DNA of 64,000 nt from Provencibacterium sp. GTDB taxonomy: Bacteria > Bacillota > Clostridia > Oscillospirales > Ruminococcaceae. Shown piece after piece: positions 9,079 to 18,219 of the stretch (position 1 is the first letter of the stretch; every line of letters begins with the position of its first letter). Position numbers and translations under genes: made by a program. The notes beneath the pieces are model-generated. The model did no database searches, was not told the origin of the DNA, and saw only the letters and a program-made list of their open reading frames with translations. The stretch lies in the NCBI GenBank assembly GCA_022793895.1, contig JAAWDS010000006.1, forward strand, positions 186,001 to 250,000. The letters are read 5' to 3'.

Positions 9079-9107
9079 ATTGTAGCATATGTTTTCCAAA
9101 AATGCAA
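9079..9107 (-). promoter_or_regulatory. Sigma-A promoter of rpsB-tsf
   Basis: On the minus strand, TTGCAT (-35, 9102-9107) and TACAAT (-10, 9079-9084) with exactly 17 bp between. The predicted start is near 9072, leaving a leader of about 110 nt. Confidence 0.8.
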
Positions 9108-9184
9108 GATCTAAATTGGATAGGTCGGATAAATCCGATTTTTAGAAAGCCCTGTGAATACGAGCTTTGCTTATATTAAACCAC

Positions 9185-9853
9185 CTATGGCCGCAGCGTC
9201 CAATCCACCTCTTTGCCAAACCGGGCCAGGAACGCGTTCGTCTTGGAAAAATGCCGGCAGCCAAAAAAGCCGTTGTCCGCCGAGAAGGGGCTTGGGTGGG
9301 CGGCGGTCAGCACCAGATGCTGCGCATTGGAGATGAGCTGCGCTTTCGCCTTTGCATAGGCTCCCCAAAGGAGAAAGACCATGGGCTCCTCCCGCTCGTT
9401 CAACAATTCAATTACCCGGTCGGTAAAGGAGGTCCATCCTAGGCCGCGGTGGGAATTGGCCTGCCCGGCTCGGACGGTGAGGGTAGCGTTTAAAAGCAAA
9501 ACCCCATGCTGCGCCCAATCGGCAAGACAGCCATGTCCCGGCGGGACAAATCCAATATCCGCCCGGAGCTCCTGAAAAATATTTTGCAGCGACGGCGGAG
9601 GAGCTATCCCCTTCTGAACCGAAAAGGATAAGCCGTGCGCCTGGCCGCGTCCATGATAAGGATCCTGTCCAAGAATCACGGCGCGCACATCGCTGTAGGA
9701 GGTGTAGCGCAGAGCGTTAAAAATATCCTCCATCGGCGGATAGACGGTGTGCGTGCGGTATTCCTGGGCGAGCTGGCTACGCAGCTCAAGATAATAAGGC
9801 TTTTGAAATTCATCGGCGAGCAGGGCGTCCCACTCATTGCCCAACTGTACCAT
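9185..9853 (-). CDS. ung: Uracil-DNA glycosylase, family 1
   Basis: Ung excises uracil from DNA to start base excision repair. The 222-residue protein contains the water-activating motif VILGQDPYHGRGQAHGLSFSV, with its catalytic Asp. It also has LLLNATLTVRAGQANSH and the C-terminal AAHPSPFSADNGFFGCRHF, which holds the DNA-intercalating HPSP loop. The length is typical. The start at 9853 has GGGGAGGTAAAG just upstream; the 9880 start lacks a good site. It is a single gene convergent with nothing and tandem with rpsB. Confidence 0.97.
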   Translation of the reverse strand: MVQLGNEWDALLADEFQKPYYLELRSQLAQEYRTHTVYPPMEDIFNALRYTSYSDVRAVILGQDPYHGRGQAHGLSFSVQKGIAPPPSLQNIFQELRADIGFVPPGHGCLADWAQHGVLLLNATLTVRAGQANSHRGLGWTSFTDRVIELLNEREEPMVFLLWGAYAKAKAQLISNAQHLVLTAAHPSPFSADNGFFGCRHFSKTNAFLARFGKEVDWTLRP

Positions 9854-10189
9854 CTTTACCTCCCCTTTCCTCGCGCCCAAGGATATAAAGTCCTCCCATT
9901 CTGTTTCTATTAAATCAGAAACAAAACCGGGCCATATTAGCCAGACGAGCTACCTTCTGCCATGACAGCATTCATTATACTCCCAAAAGAAACCTCTGTA
10001 AACCGCCGCGTCTCCTTTTCCAGTGGAAAGGGCTATGAGGGAAAACCGGATAAATCCGTAAGGGCACGCTTGTTATTTCCCGGCCAATGCGCTATAATAA
10101 ATCTTATAGAATCAACCGTGCTGCCGTTGATTCGCGCGGCGTTTGCCGCGCCACTCTATACAAAACGCTTTTGGAAGGCAGGAAGCTGC
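9854..10189. other. Intergenic region between ung and xpaC
   Basis: A 336-bp divergent spacer. Near the ung side there is an inverted repeat TGTTTCT/AGAAACA (9902-9908 and 9917-9923). Near the xpaC side there is a strong sigma-A promoter (10070-10098). An open plus-strand frame runs from 9962 but lacks a ribosome binding site and crosses that promoter, so I read it as non-coding. Confidence 0.6.
10070..10098 (+). promoter_or_regulatory. Sigma-A promoter of xpaC-telA
   Basis: TTGTTA (-35, 10070-10075) and TATAAT (-10, 10093-10098) separated by 17 bp, about 90 bp upstream of the xpaC start. Confidence 0.8.
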
Positions 10190-11575
10190 ATGAGCGATAT
10201 TTTAAAGGAGCTGTTTGGCGACAATGAATTTGCGGATCTCGGCCGCCAAATGAGCGATTCGGTTCAGGACGCGCTGCGGACGGGGGATTTTTCCGCCTTG
10301 AAAACGACCGTCAATTCTACCCTTAATACGGTCGTCAGCCGCTCTATCCCGACCCATCCCACCCCGCCGGGCGGCAAGCCGCCGGTTCCTCCCCTTTCTC
10401 ATACGCAAGAGCAGAGGACAGCTGCGCCTGGCTATTCCCAGCCCTCCTCCCATGGAGAGACCCGCCGGACTTCCCCACAGGAACCTGGGAATGCTTACGC
10501 GCATTATCGCGATCGCCGCGCCAGCCGGCCGGGCGCGCGGCCGGTTCAAACGGGAGGACGCCGCTATCCCCCCTCCGATCCCTCCATCCGTGCCGCAAGG
10601 GAGCGTGCGGCCACCGCGGCCCGCTCCGGAATGACTCTCTATGCGCAGAACTATCATCGCAGTTCCCGGTTTTATGTGCTCGGACTTCTGCTTCTTTTAG
10701 TGGGCCTTGCTGGGATATTCGCTATGGGAATCTCCTTTGGTGCTTCCCTCCTCTCGCTGTTCAGCTCGGCCTTCGGCTTAGGGCCGCTACTTCTGTGCGG
10801 AGGGACCGGCTTGATGCTGGGATTGAGCGTCTATGCCTTTGCGCGGGGAGGGCGGACCTTCGGCCTTCCGTCCCGGTTCCGCACCTACTGCCAACTGCTG
10901 GAAAAGCCCCGTTTCTGCGAAATTAACCGGTTGGCGGCGGCGCTGCACAAAAGCCGCTCCAGCGTGCTGTGGGACATCGAACAGCTCCGGCAGGCGGGCA
11001 TGCTGCCCGGAGGGCGGTTGGATGAGAAAAAGACCTGTCTGATGCTGGGCGACGAGGTCTATCAGCAATACCTATCGGCCAAGGACCGGCAGAAGGAGCG
11101 CGAGGAGATCGAATCCCTCAAGGAAAAGGAACCGGATGGCGCCGATGCCGTTATCGCCGAAGGCCGCAGCCGCATCCGCCAAATTCGGGAGGCCAATATC
11201 GCGCTGCCCGGCGAAGAAATTTCCTCCAAGCTCGACCGGCTGGAGGATGTGACTACCCGAATATTCGCCTATGTCGAAAAACACCGAAACAAACTGCCGG
11301 ATATCCGCCGCTTTATGGATTACTATCTTCCCACCACCGTAAAACTGGTTACTTCCTACCGGGAGTTTGAGGCGCAGCCGGTACAGGGGAAAAACATCTT
11401 AAGTGCCAAGCAGGAGATTCTGGAGATCCTCGACACCATCAACGCAGCGTTCGAAAAGCTGTTCGACACGCTTTATCAGGAGGATGCCATGGATATTTCC
11501 ACCGATATCTCCGCGCTGAAAGCGGTGCTCGCCCAAGAGGGACTCTCTCAAAAGGATTTTAACGCGGGCGCATGA
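10190..11575 (+). CDS. xpaC: XpaC-like protein (5-bromo-4-chloroindolyl phosphate hydrolysis family)
   Basis: A 461-residue protein with a hydrophilic, Pro-rich N-terminal 130 residues and two adjacent membrane segments about residues 160-220 (FYVLGLLLLLVGLAGIF and LGPLLLCGGTGLMLGLSVY). The cytosolic C-terminal domain ends with RFMDYYLPTTVKLVTSYREFE, the XpaC hallmark. The N-terminal MSDILKELFGDNEFADLGRQM resembles other members. The biochemical role is not established despite the historic name. It is followed 59 bp later by telA, a common pairing linked to envelope or toxic-anion stress. The start at 10190 follows GGAAGG-like sequence. Confidence 0.85.
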   Translation: MSDILKELFGDNEFADLGRQMSDSVQDALRTGDFSALKTTVNSTLNTVVSRSIPTHPTPPGGKPPVPPLSHTQEQRTAAPGYSQPSSHGETRRTSPQEPGNAYAHYRDRRASRPGARPVQTGGRRYPPSDPSIRAARERAATAARSGMTLYAQNYHRSSRFYVLGLLLLLVGLAGIFAMGISFGASLLSLFSSAFGLGPLLLCGGTGLMLGLSVYAFARGGRTFGLPSRFRTYCQLLEKPRFCEINRLAAALHKSRSSVLWDIEQLRQAGMLPGGRLDEKKTCLMLGDEVYQQYLSAKDRQKEREEIESLKEKEPDGADAVIAEGRSRIRQIREANIALPGEEISSKLDRLEDVTTRIFAYVEKHRNKLPDIRRFMDYYLPTTVKLVTSYREFEAQPVQGKNILSAKQEILEILDTINAAFEKLFDTLYQEDAMDISTDISALKAVLAQEGLSQKDFNAGA

Positions 11576-11634
11576 CCAGGCCGGACAGGCCCGTCCCCCG
11601 TTTTTTAAAACGCTACGTAAGGAGGAAACCTATC

Positions 11635-12771
11635 ATGAACGATGAAGTACAAGCCGTCCCTTCTCTAACGCTCGAACCCTTTAAGCAGACGGAAGAAGCT
11701 CTTCCCGCCGCCCCGGAACCCCCAAAAGCGGAGCCCGCTGTCTTTAACGAAAGCATCCTCACCCCGGAGGAGCGCAAAATGGTGGACGAGTTTTCTCAAA
11801 AAATCGAGCTGACCAACTCCGATCTCATCCTCCAATACGGATCGGGCGCGCAGAAAAAAATCGCCGATTTTTCTGAGAGCGCGCTTTCCAACGTGCGCAC
11901 CAAAGATCTGGGCGAGGTGGGCGAGATGCTCTCAAACGTCGTCATCGAGCTGAAGAGCTTTGATGTAGAGGAAGAAGAAAAAGGCTTCCTGGGCTTTTTC
12001 AAACGTTCCTCCAACAAGATTACGGCAATGAAAGCCAAATATGACCGGGCGGAAAGCAACGTCAACCGTATCTGCTCGGCGTTGGAGAACCATCAGGTGG
12101 TGCTGCTCAAGGATGTGGCGATGCTCGATAAAATGTACGAGCTGAACCGGGTCTATTTTAAAGAGCTTTCGATGTATATCCTGGCCGGGCGCAAAAAACT
12201 CGATGAGGTGCAGAACACCCAGCTCCCCGCCCTGCGCGAGCAGGCACAGAAGAGCGGACTTCCTGAGGATGCGCAGGCGGCCAACGATCTGGCCTCGATG
12301 TGCAACCGGTTTGAAAAGAAGCTGCACGACTTGGAACTGACGCGGATGATCTCGATCCAGATGGCCCCGCAGATCCGGCTGGTGCAAAGCAACGATACCC
12401 TCATGGCTGAGAAGATCCAATCCACCCTAGTCAACACCATTCCGCTGTGGAAGAGCCAGATGGTGCTTGCGCTCGGCGTCGCCCACTCGCAGCAGGCGGC
12501 GCAGGCGCAGCGGGAGGTCACAGATATGACCAACGAGCTGCTGCGTAAAAACGCCGCCACGCTTAAAATGGCGACGGTGGAAACCGCGAAAGAGTCCGAA
12601 CGCGGAATCGTCGATATGGAAACGCTGCGCATTACCAACGAATCGTTGATTTCAACGCTGGATGAAGTGATGCGCATTCAAGAGGAGGGCCGCCAGAAAC
12701 GCGCAGAGGCCGAGGTAGAGCTGCGCCGCATTGAAGGCGAGCTGAAGCAGAAGCTATTGAGCGTCCGCTAA
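11635..12771 (+). CDS. telA: TelA-family toxic anion resistance protein
   Basis: A 378-residue, highly charged and largely helical cytosolic protein. It has the TelA core LDKMYELNRVYFKELSMYILAGRKKL and the later IQMAPQIRLVQSNDTLMAEKIQ and IPLWKSQMVLAL. The C-terminal 100 residues look like a long coiled coil. The family is known from tellurite resistance loci, but its molecular role is unclear. ATG at 11635 is chosen because AAGGAGG lies eight bases upstream; the 11572 start overlaps the xpaC stop and lacks a site. Xpac and TelA are almost certainly one operon, ended by a bidirectional terminator. Confidence 0.92.
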   Translation: MNDEVQAVPSLTLEPFKQTEEALPAAPEPPKAEPAVFNESILTPEERKMVDEFSQKIELTNSDLILQYGSGAQKKIADFSESALSNVRTKDLGEVGEMLSNVVIELKSFDVEEEEKGFLGFFKRSSNKITAMKAKYDRAESNVNRICSALENHQVVLLKDVAMLDKMYELNRVYFKELSMYILAGRKKLDEVQNTQLPALREQAQKSGLPEDAQAANDLASMCNRFEKKLHDLELTRMISIQMAPQIRLVQSNDTLMAEKIQSTLVNTIPLWKSQMVLALGVAHSQQAAQAQREVTDMTNELLRKNAATLKMATVETAKESERGIVDMETLRITNESLISTLDEVMRIQEEGRQKRAEAEVELRRIEGELKQKLLSVR

Positions 12772-12788
12772 ACAAACATCCATCCGAT

Positions 12789-12833
12789 AAAAGCCCAGGA
12801 ACCCGCCTTTTCGGCGAGCGTTCCTGGGCTTTT
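12789..12833. terminator. Bidirectional terminator between telA and the GH36 gene
   Basis: AAAAGCCCAGGAAC pairs with GTTCCTGGGCTTTT, with further GC pairs around a TTTTC loop. A and T runs on both sides let it act on both convergent transcripts. Confidence 0.9.
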
Positions 12834-12890
12834 CCTGTAAAAGACTTAAAATCCGTTCTTCCGGCATTTACCGGGGTACTGCCAACCGGC

Positions 12891-15095
12891 TTAAAGCACC
12901 TGCTCCAGCTCCACCGTCAGCGCCCGGTAGTCGCCGCGGATGCGCGGCATGGGGAGGCCGCCCTGCATGAGAGCCGCACCGGTGAGCAGCTGGCTCTCGC
13001 CACCCAGCTCAAAGGTATAGCGGGCCTCCGGAAGCAGCCCGCGCGGATAGAGATAGACCACTGGCGCGCTGGCCTGCGCATGAATAAGCACATAGCAAAG
13101 AAGCGCATGCGCCCGGTCGGGCGAAACAAACTGCCAGGCCGCATAGCGGCTGTTTTGGAAAGGATTGGTCAACCGGTAATAGTCGCCCTCACGAATAAGC
13201 GCATGATGTTTTTTAAAGGCTTCTACCTGGCTGCGCACCTCCTCCTTCTCTTCCGCGGTGAGCTTGCTGATGTCCAGCTCATAGCCAAAGGCGCCTGCCA
13301 TAGCGACTACTCCGCGGGTATGGAAAGGAACCGTCCGCCCGGTTTGGTGGTTCGGGCAGGCGGAAACATGCGCGCCTATGGTGGAAGCCGGATAGCAGAA
13401 CGACGTTCCATATTGGATTTTGATGCGCTCTATCGCATCGGTGTTATCGCTGCACCAGATCTGCGGCGTGTAATAGAGCATACCCGCATCAAACCGTCCG
13501 CCGCCGCCCGAACAGCCTTCAAACAGGACATCCGGGAAAGCCGCCGTCAGCCGTTCCAGCAGCGAATAGACCCCCAGCACATAGCGGTGGTAAACCTCCC
13601 CCTGCCGGCCGGCCGGGAGCTGCGCCGACCAAACGTTGCAGAGGTGCCGGTTCATATCCCATTTCACATATTCCAGGTTGGCGCTGCGCAGCACCGCCGA
13701 AAGCGCGCTATAAAGATAGTCCACCACCTCGCCGCGGGACATGTCCAGAACAAACTGATAGCGGCTGCGCACCCCATCCCGTCCCGGCGAACGCAGGACC
13801 CAATCCGGATGCTCCCGGTAAAGCTGGCTGTCCTCCGAAATCATTTCCGGCTCAAACCAGATCCCCAGCTTCATTCCCAAGGCGTTGATCCTCCGGCAAA
13901 GGCCGTCCAACCCGCCGGGCAGCTTGCCCGCGTCCACCGTCCAATCGCCCAGGCTACAGGTGTCGCCGTCGCGCTTGCCAAACCAGCCGTCGTCCATCAC
14001 CAGCATCTCAATCCCCAGCTCGGAAGCCTCGCGCGCGATCTCCACCAGCTTATCCTCATCGAACCGGAAATAGGTGGCCTCCCAGTTGTTGACCAGAATG
14101 GGGCGGCGCTTATCCCGCCAGGAACCGCGGCAAAGGTTTTTCCGGTAAAGCCGGTGATAGCGGCGCGAAAGGCCGCCGAGTCCCTCTTCACTATAGCAGA
14201 GAGCTACCTCTGGCGTTGTGAAGCTCTCCCCCGGCAGAAGCTGCCAATCGAAAGCCTCCGGATGAATCCCCATCGTCAAGCGCAGGGCGTTAAACTGGTC
14301 GAGCTCCACTCCGGCGGTAAAGTTGCCGGAATAGACGAAGGAAAGTCCATAGCAGCGGCCGCAGTCCTCGCCGGCGTTCCGGTCGCACAAAACGACAAAC
14401 GGGTTCTGCTGATGGCTGGAAGCGCCGCGGATACTGTCCGCCACGATTTTGCCATGGCGCACCGGCGTACGCTCCTCGCTGCGCTCCATCGCGTGGCGGC
14501 CATAAAAGGTGATGACATCGAACCGCTCCCCGTCGGGAGCATCCAGACAGCAGGAGAGCGCCCGCAGGAGCCGCGCCGGCTGCGCCGAAGCGTTACGGAT
14601 AACCGCCGAACGAGTGATAGCGTCCCTGTCCTCGAACACGGCATATTGCAGCGCAACCTCCAGGCCGGTTTTCTCATCTGCCAGAAGGATTTCCAGCGTT
14701 TCCACCTCATCCTCTCCGCCATAAACATAGGGCAGGCCCTGCGGCTTCTGTTTGCCGGGCCGGATGGAATGGGAACGGTAGCGTAGGTCTGTATCGCTGC
14801 TTCCATCCTGATAGAGAACGCGCAGGCAGGTTTCACGAAAGTCCCCCGAACCGAACGCAGGGTATTCCTGCAACAGAACATCCAAGGAAAAGGTGCGATC
14901 TTTTCCAGCCTCATAAGGATTTCCGGAGAAGCTGCGATCTACCGGCGGCGTCCGGTAGCCAAAGGTGGAGCCGCCTGCCGGGCTGCCATAATAAAGGTGT
15001 TGCAGGTACCCAAAGCGGCCGATCTGCATCTGATATTCGCTGCGCCGGGTACGGAGTATAAAAACGCCGGCCTGCCCGTCAAAGGTAATCGCCAT
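12891..15095 (-). CDS. Alpha-galactosidase, glycoside hydrolase family 36
   Basis: This enzyme hydrolyses terminal alpha-galactosides such as melibiose, raffinose or galactomannan side chains. Its 734 residues match tetrameric GH36 enzymes. After an N-terminal beta-domain of about 330 residues, the barrel shows DDGWFGKRDGD, GIWFEPEMIS, then YVKWDMNR, with Asp480 as the expected nucleophile. WCSDNTDAIERI holds the expected acid/base, Asp550, and LFEGCSGGGGRFD lies between them. No signal peptide is present, so it is likely cytoplasmic. The gene stands alone, convergent with telA and divergent from the chromate transporter genes. Confidence 0.96.
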   Translation of the reverse strand: MAITFDGQAGVFILRTRRSEYQMQIGRFGYLQHLYYGSPAGGSTFGYRTPPVDRSFSGNPYEAGKDRTFSLDVLLQEYPAFGSGDFRETCLRVLYQDGSSDTDLRYRSHSIRPGKQKPQGLPYVYGGEDEVETLEILLADEKTGLEVALQYAVFEDRDAITRSAVIRNASAQPARLLRALSCCLDAPDGERFDVITFYGRHAMERSEERTPVRHGKIVADSIRGASSHQQNPFVVLCDRNAGEDCGRCYGLSFVYSGNFTAGVELDQFNALRLTMGIHPEAFDWQLLPGESFTTPEVALCYSEEGLGGLSRRYHRLYRKNLCRGSWRDKRRPILVNNWEATYFRFDEDKLVEIAREASELGIEMLVMDDGWFGKRDGDTCSLGDWTVDAGKLPGGLDGLCRRINALGMKLGIWFEPEMISEDSQLYREHPDWVLRSPGRDGVRSRYQFVLDMSRGEVVDYLYSALSAVLRSANLEYVKWDMNRHLCNVWSAQLPAGRQGEVYHRYVLGVYSLLERLTAAFPDVLFEGCSGGGGRFDAGMLYYTPQIWCSDNTDAIERIKIQYGTSFCYPASTIGAHVSACPNHQTGRTVPFHTRGVVAMAGAFGYELDISKLTAEEKEEVRSQVEAFKKHHALIREGDYYRLTNPFQNSRYAAWQFVSPDRAHALLCYVLIHAQASAPVVYLYPRGLLPEARYTFELGGESQLLTGAALMQGGLPMPRIRGDYRALTVELEQVL

Positions 15096-15409
15096 CTAAA
15101 ACCATCCTCTCTTTCGGTGACAACGGAACCTTGCCCCAGTGTAACCCCTAAATTTTAACATATTTTTCTTTCCTTTGGAACAGAAGCAGGCAAATTTCCT
15201 GAAAACTTCAATAGTCGCTTCTTTTTTAAGGGCGGCAAAAAGAAAATCCGGCTAAAATACCGATAGCCAAAATCCGGTAAACATGGTAGACTTAATTTTA
15301 GTTCTCAAAGACAACTTCCCAGCTTTTTTACCAACGTTCTCTCAAAAGGGAAGCGTCTTGTAGTCCTTAAAAGACATCGCTGCTCGCAGAAAGGAACGGG
15401 ATCGTTAGA
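15096..15409. other. Intergenic region between the GH36 gene and the chromate transporter operon
   Basis: A 314-bp divergent spacer, AT-rich in its first half. On the minus strand a weak promoter candidate (TTCCAA, 17 bp, TAAAAT near 15155-15180) could serve the GH36 gene. I found no clear -35/-10 pair for the plus-strand operon. No small gene is evident. Confidence 0.4.
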
Positions 15410-15949
15410 ATGAAAGAGCTCTTCAGCATGTTTTGGGCCTTTTTCCGAATCGGTGGGCTTACCTTTGGCGGCGGTTACGCCATGCTGCCCATGCTGCAAA
15501 AGGAAGTCGTTGAAAAATTCGGATGGGCGACCGAGGAAGAATTGATGGACTACTATGCCATCGGCCAGTGTACGCCGGGCATTATCGCCGTCAATACCGC
15601 CACCTTTGTCGGCTATAAGCGGCGGGGAATTCCCGGCGCTATCTTTGCAACAGCGGGGGTGGTGTTTCCCTCGCTGGTCATCATCACCATCATCGCCGCC
15701 TTCATTCAAAATTTTGCGCACATCGTTTATGTACAGAGGGCCTTTGCCGGTATCCGCGTAGCAGTCTGTGTGTTGATTCTGGAAGCGGTTATCAAGCTCT
15801 GGAAAAGCGGCGTTAAGAACCTTACCGGCGTCTGCGTCTTTCTGGCCGCCTTTATTTTGACCGCGCTGCTCGGCATCTCCCCCATCTATCTGGTCATCGC
15901 CGCGGCGCTGTTCGGCATCGTTTGGGGGAAAACCGGCGCTAAGGCTTAA
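15410..15949 (+). CDS. Chromate transporter-type membrane protein, first half of a split pair
   Basis: A 179-residue half-size CHR family permease. The family pattern GGLTFGGGYAMLPML is at residues 14-28, followed by GQCTPGIIAVNTATFVGY. Four or five hydrophobic helices follow, ending SPIYLVIAAALFGIVWG. In this family two short proteins form one transporter, and a second half is encoded 64 bp downstream. The substrate is uncertain: many gut anaerobes carry such pairs with no chromate exposure. The start has AGAAAGGAACGGGA upstream at somewhat long spacing. Confidence 0.9.
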   Translation: MKELFSMFWAFFRIGGLTFGGGYAMLPMLQKEVVEKFGWATEEELMDYYAIGQCTPGIIAVNTATFVGYKRRGIPGAIFATAGVVFPSLVIITIIAAFIQNFAHIVYVQRAFAGIRVAVCVLILEAVIKLWKSGVKNLTGVCVFLAAFILTALLGISPIYLVIAAALFGIVWGKTGAKA

Positions 15950-16013
15950 GAAGAAGCGTTTTCAAAACTGCCGCTTTGCCGAACCTTCACACTGTTTAAG
16001 AAAGGGATGGTCA

Positions 16014-16583
16014 ATGATGAACATTTTAATAGCGCTGTTCTATGAATTTTTCAAGGCTGGCCTGTTCGCCGTTGGCGGCGGCCTGGCCACCCTGCCGTTT
16101 CTTTACAATATTGCCGCCCGTTACGATTGGCTGCCAATCGAGCTCATGCCCGACATGATCGCCGTTTCCGAGTCCACTCCCGGCCCTATCGGGATCAACA
16201 TGGCGACTTACGCCGGCTTTAACGCCTACGGCGTCACTGGCGGCATAGTCGCCACCTTTTCCCTGGTCCTTCCTTCGGTGATCATCATTATTTTGATCTC
16301 GAAGTTTCTTTCCCGCTTCAACGAAAATCCGCTGGTGAAAAGCGCCTTTACCGGCCTGCGGCCGGCCGTTACAGGGCTAATCGCCGCAGCCGGCTGGCAG
16401 GTGTTTTCCATCACCATCTTCCGCTTTGAGCGGTTCCAGGCGAGCGGCAATTGGCTGGAGCTCTTCAACTGGAAGTCTATCGCGCTGTTTGCCGTTCTCT
16501 GGCTTCTGCTGCGCAAATTTAAGGGGCATCCACTCTATTATATCGCAGGCGCAGCGGTAGCCGGTATCCTACTGCAATTTTAA
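16014..16583 (+). CDS. Chromate transporter-type membrane protein, second half of a split pair
   Basis: A 189-residue partner of the preceding protein, with the paralogous signature AGLFAVGGGLATLPFL and SESTPGPIGINMATYAGF, then hydrophobic helices to the C-terminus (YYIAGAAVAGILLQF). Together the two halves make the usual two-domain CHR antiporter. The start is one of two adjacent ATGs (16014 or 16017) after AAGAAAGGGATGG. It is followed after 37 bp by the AraM/EgsA gene, probably in the same transcript, an association worth noting. Confidence 0.9.
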   Translation: MMNILIALFYEFFKAGLFAVGGGLATLPFLYNIAARYDWLPIELMPDMIAVSESTPGPIGINMATYAGFNAYGVTGGIVATFSLVLPSVIIIILISKFLSRFNENPLVKSAFTGLRPAVTGLIAAAGWQVFSITIFRFERFQASGNWLELFNWKSIALFAVLWLLLRKFKGHPLYYIAGAAVAGILLQF

Positions 16584-16620
16584 GTCTCTTCGCCGTATCT
16601 AAAATAAAAGGAGGATTTTT

Positions 16621-17892
16621 ATGCAGATCCCTGTTCATGAATTTTCCAAGGAATGCCCCTGCGGGCATAAGCACGCCGTCGATGTCCGCGATATCCGGAT
16701 CGGGAGGGGCGTTCTCTCCGCTATCCCCAGCCTGGTAAAAGAGGGCGGATTCCGTTCCCCCCTGGTGATCTGCGATGAAAACACCTATGCCGCCGCAGGC
16801 GGGCAGGTTTGCAGCCTCTTAGACGGCTGCCCGTTCATCCGTCTGCGGCCGGATGGACTGCATGCAGACGAGCACGCCGTTGAGCAGGTGCTGCGCGCCC
16901 TTCCCGCCGGAATCGATCTGCTGGTCGCCGTCGGATCGGGCACCGTCCACGATATCACCCGCTATTGCGCCAACGAGCGCGGTCTCCCCTTCTTCTCGGT
17001 CCCCACCGCCGCAAGCGTGGATGGGTTCGTCTCTACCGTTGCGGCCATGACCTGGCACGGCTTTAAAAAGAGCTTCATCGCTATCGCCCCTCTCTACGTC
17101 GTAGCTGACAGCGTCATTTTTTCCAAAGCTCCCGCCCGGCTGACCGCCGCCGGCATCGGCGACCTGCTTGGCAAATATACGGCTATCGCCGATTGGCGCA
17201 TTGCCCATGCGGTAACAGGAGAATATCTCTGCGACCGGATCTGCGCAATGGAGCTGGAAGCCATCCGTACCGTTTGCGAAAACCTGGATGCCATTCGGGC
17301 CGGCGACGCGGAAGCCAGTGAACAACTGATGTATGGTTTGCTCCTCTCCGGACTGGCCATGCAAATGATCGGGAACTCCCGTCCCGCTTCCGGATCGGAG
17401 CATCACATGTCCCACCTGTGGGAGATGGAGGTCATCAACCCGCACACCGGCGCCTATCATGGGGAAAAGGTCGGCGTGGGCCTTCTCTATGCGGCCGCCG
17501 CCTACCACCAGGTACGGTCCCGTATTCTGGAGGGAACCCTCTCGTTGAAGGACTATAGCGGACTTGAAACCGCGCTGTTTGAAGAAACCTTTGGAAAGCG
17601 GGGAATGTGCGAAGAAGTCCTTCGGGAAAATACGCCCGATCCTCTCGCCGCCATCCCCCCAGAGAAGCTGCGTGAATGCCTGCCGCAGATTGCGGACATC
17701 CTTGGCGAAATTCCCGAACCGGAAGCGCTGCGCTCGCTGCTCGCCCGCGCAGGCGCTCCTCTCTCGCTGACCGATATCGGCCTTACCGAGGATATCCGCC
17801 CGCTGACCCTGCGCCTCTCCCCCTATGTGCGCAGCCGCCTGACCTTGATGCGGTTGATGAAATGCTTTGACTTGGATATGAACTCCCTTTAA
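16621..17892 (+). CDS. egsA: sn-Glycerol-1-phosphate dehydrogenase (AraM/EgsA family)
   Basis: This enzyme reduces dihydroxyacetone phosphate to sn-glycerol-1-phosphate with NAD(P)H. In Bacillus the homologue AraM sits in the arabinose operon, and here it also lies beside araB and araD. The 423-residue protein has the NAD-binding loop VAVGSGTVHDITRY and the motif VPTAASVDGF. The metal site includes Asp in GIGDLLGKYTA and histidines in GSEHHMSHLWEM and GAYHGEKVGVG. The start has AAAAGGAGGATTTTT before ATG. Its role in arabinose use is not settled. Confidence 0.92.
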   Translation: MQIPVHEFSKECPCGHKHAVDVRDIRIGRGVLSAIPSLVKEGGFRSPLVICDENTYAAAGGQVCSLLDGCPFIRLRPDGLHADEHAVEQVLRALPAGIDLLVAVGSGTVHDITRYCANERGLPFFSVPTAASVDGFVSTVAAMTWHGFKKSFIAIAPLYVVADSVIFSKAPARLTAAGIGDLLGKYTAIADWRIAHAVTGEYLCDRICAMELEAIRTVCENLDAIRAGDAEASEQLMYGLLLSGLAMQMIGNSRPASGSEHHMSHLWEMEVINPHTGAYHGEKVGVGLLYAAAAYHQVRSRILEGTLSLKDYSGLETALFEETFGKRGMCEEVLRENTPDPLAAIPPEKLRECLPQIADILGEIPEPEALRSLLARAGAPLSLTDIGLTEDIRPLTLRLSPYVRSRLTLMRLMKCFDLDMNSL

Positions 17893-18161
17893 ACCGCGAA
17901 CTTTTAAAGAAAGATCCCTTTTGCCGCGCTTTTAATCGGGCACAGCGAGAGGGGTCTTCTTGCAACATTTCGCTCTTTTCTCCAGAAAATGTGTACGCGG
18001 ACAGGCGGTTACATAGCGATCCAGGCTTCTCTTGGGCGTCCCTTCTTCTTTTGCCTCTCCAACACTAAAAACAATCACGAAGGGGATGCCTTCCGCTCTC
18101 TACGAAAGGGCCCGATGTACCGTTTGACTGCCTCCCGTTTATGCCAAAAATACAATCGTGC

Positions 18162-18177
18162 TTTTGGCGTACCAAAA
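18162..18177 (+). promoter_or_regulatory. Candidate operator upstream of araB
   Basis: TTTTGG (18162-18167) and CCAAAA (18172-18177) form a perfect inverted repeat with a 4-bp centre, ending 13 bp before the araB -35. The position suits a regulator site. It does not fit the usual catabolite (cre) consensus. Confidence 0.45.
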
Positions 18178-18190
18178 CACAGCCCTTTTA

Positions 18191-18219
18191 TTGACTTCGA
18201 ACGGAGGATTCTGTACAAT
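18191..18219 (+). promoter_or_regulatory. Sigma-A promoter of araBD
   Basis: TTGACT (-35, 18191-18196) and TACAAT (-10, 18214-18219) with a 17-bp spacer. It gives a leader of about 110 nt before araB. Confidence 0.85.

Noticed and set aside
9127-9145. Small TCGGAT/ATCCGA hairpin with T run between ung and rpsB
   Set aside because: Only six base pairs, and it points away from ung on the strand with the T run; too weak to call.
9962-10189. Longer N-terminus for XpaC
   Set aside because: The extension covers the TTGTTA/TATAAT promoter and lacks a ribosome binding site.
13080-14786. Long plus-strand open frame (568 codons) opposite the GH36 gene
   Set aside because: It is antisense to a well-supported glycosidase, has no family features, and follows from GC-rich codon bias.
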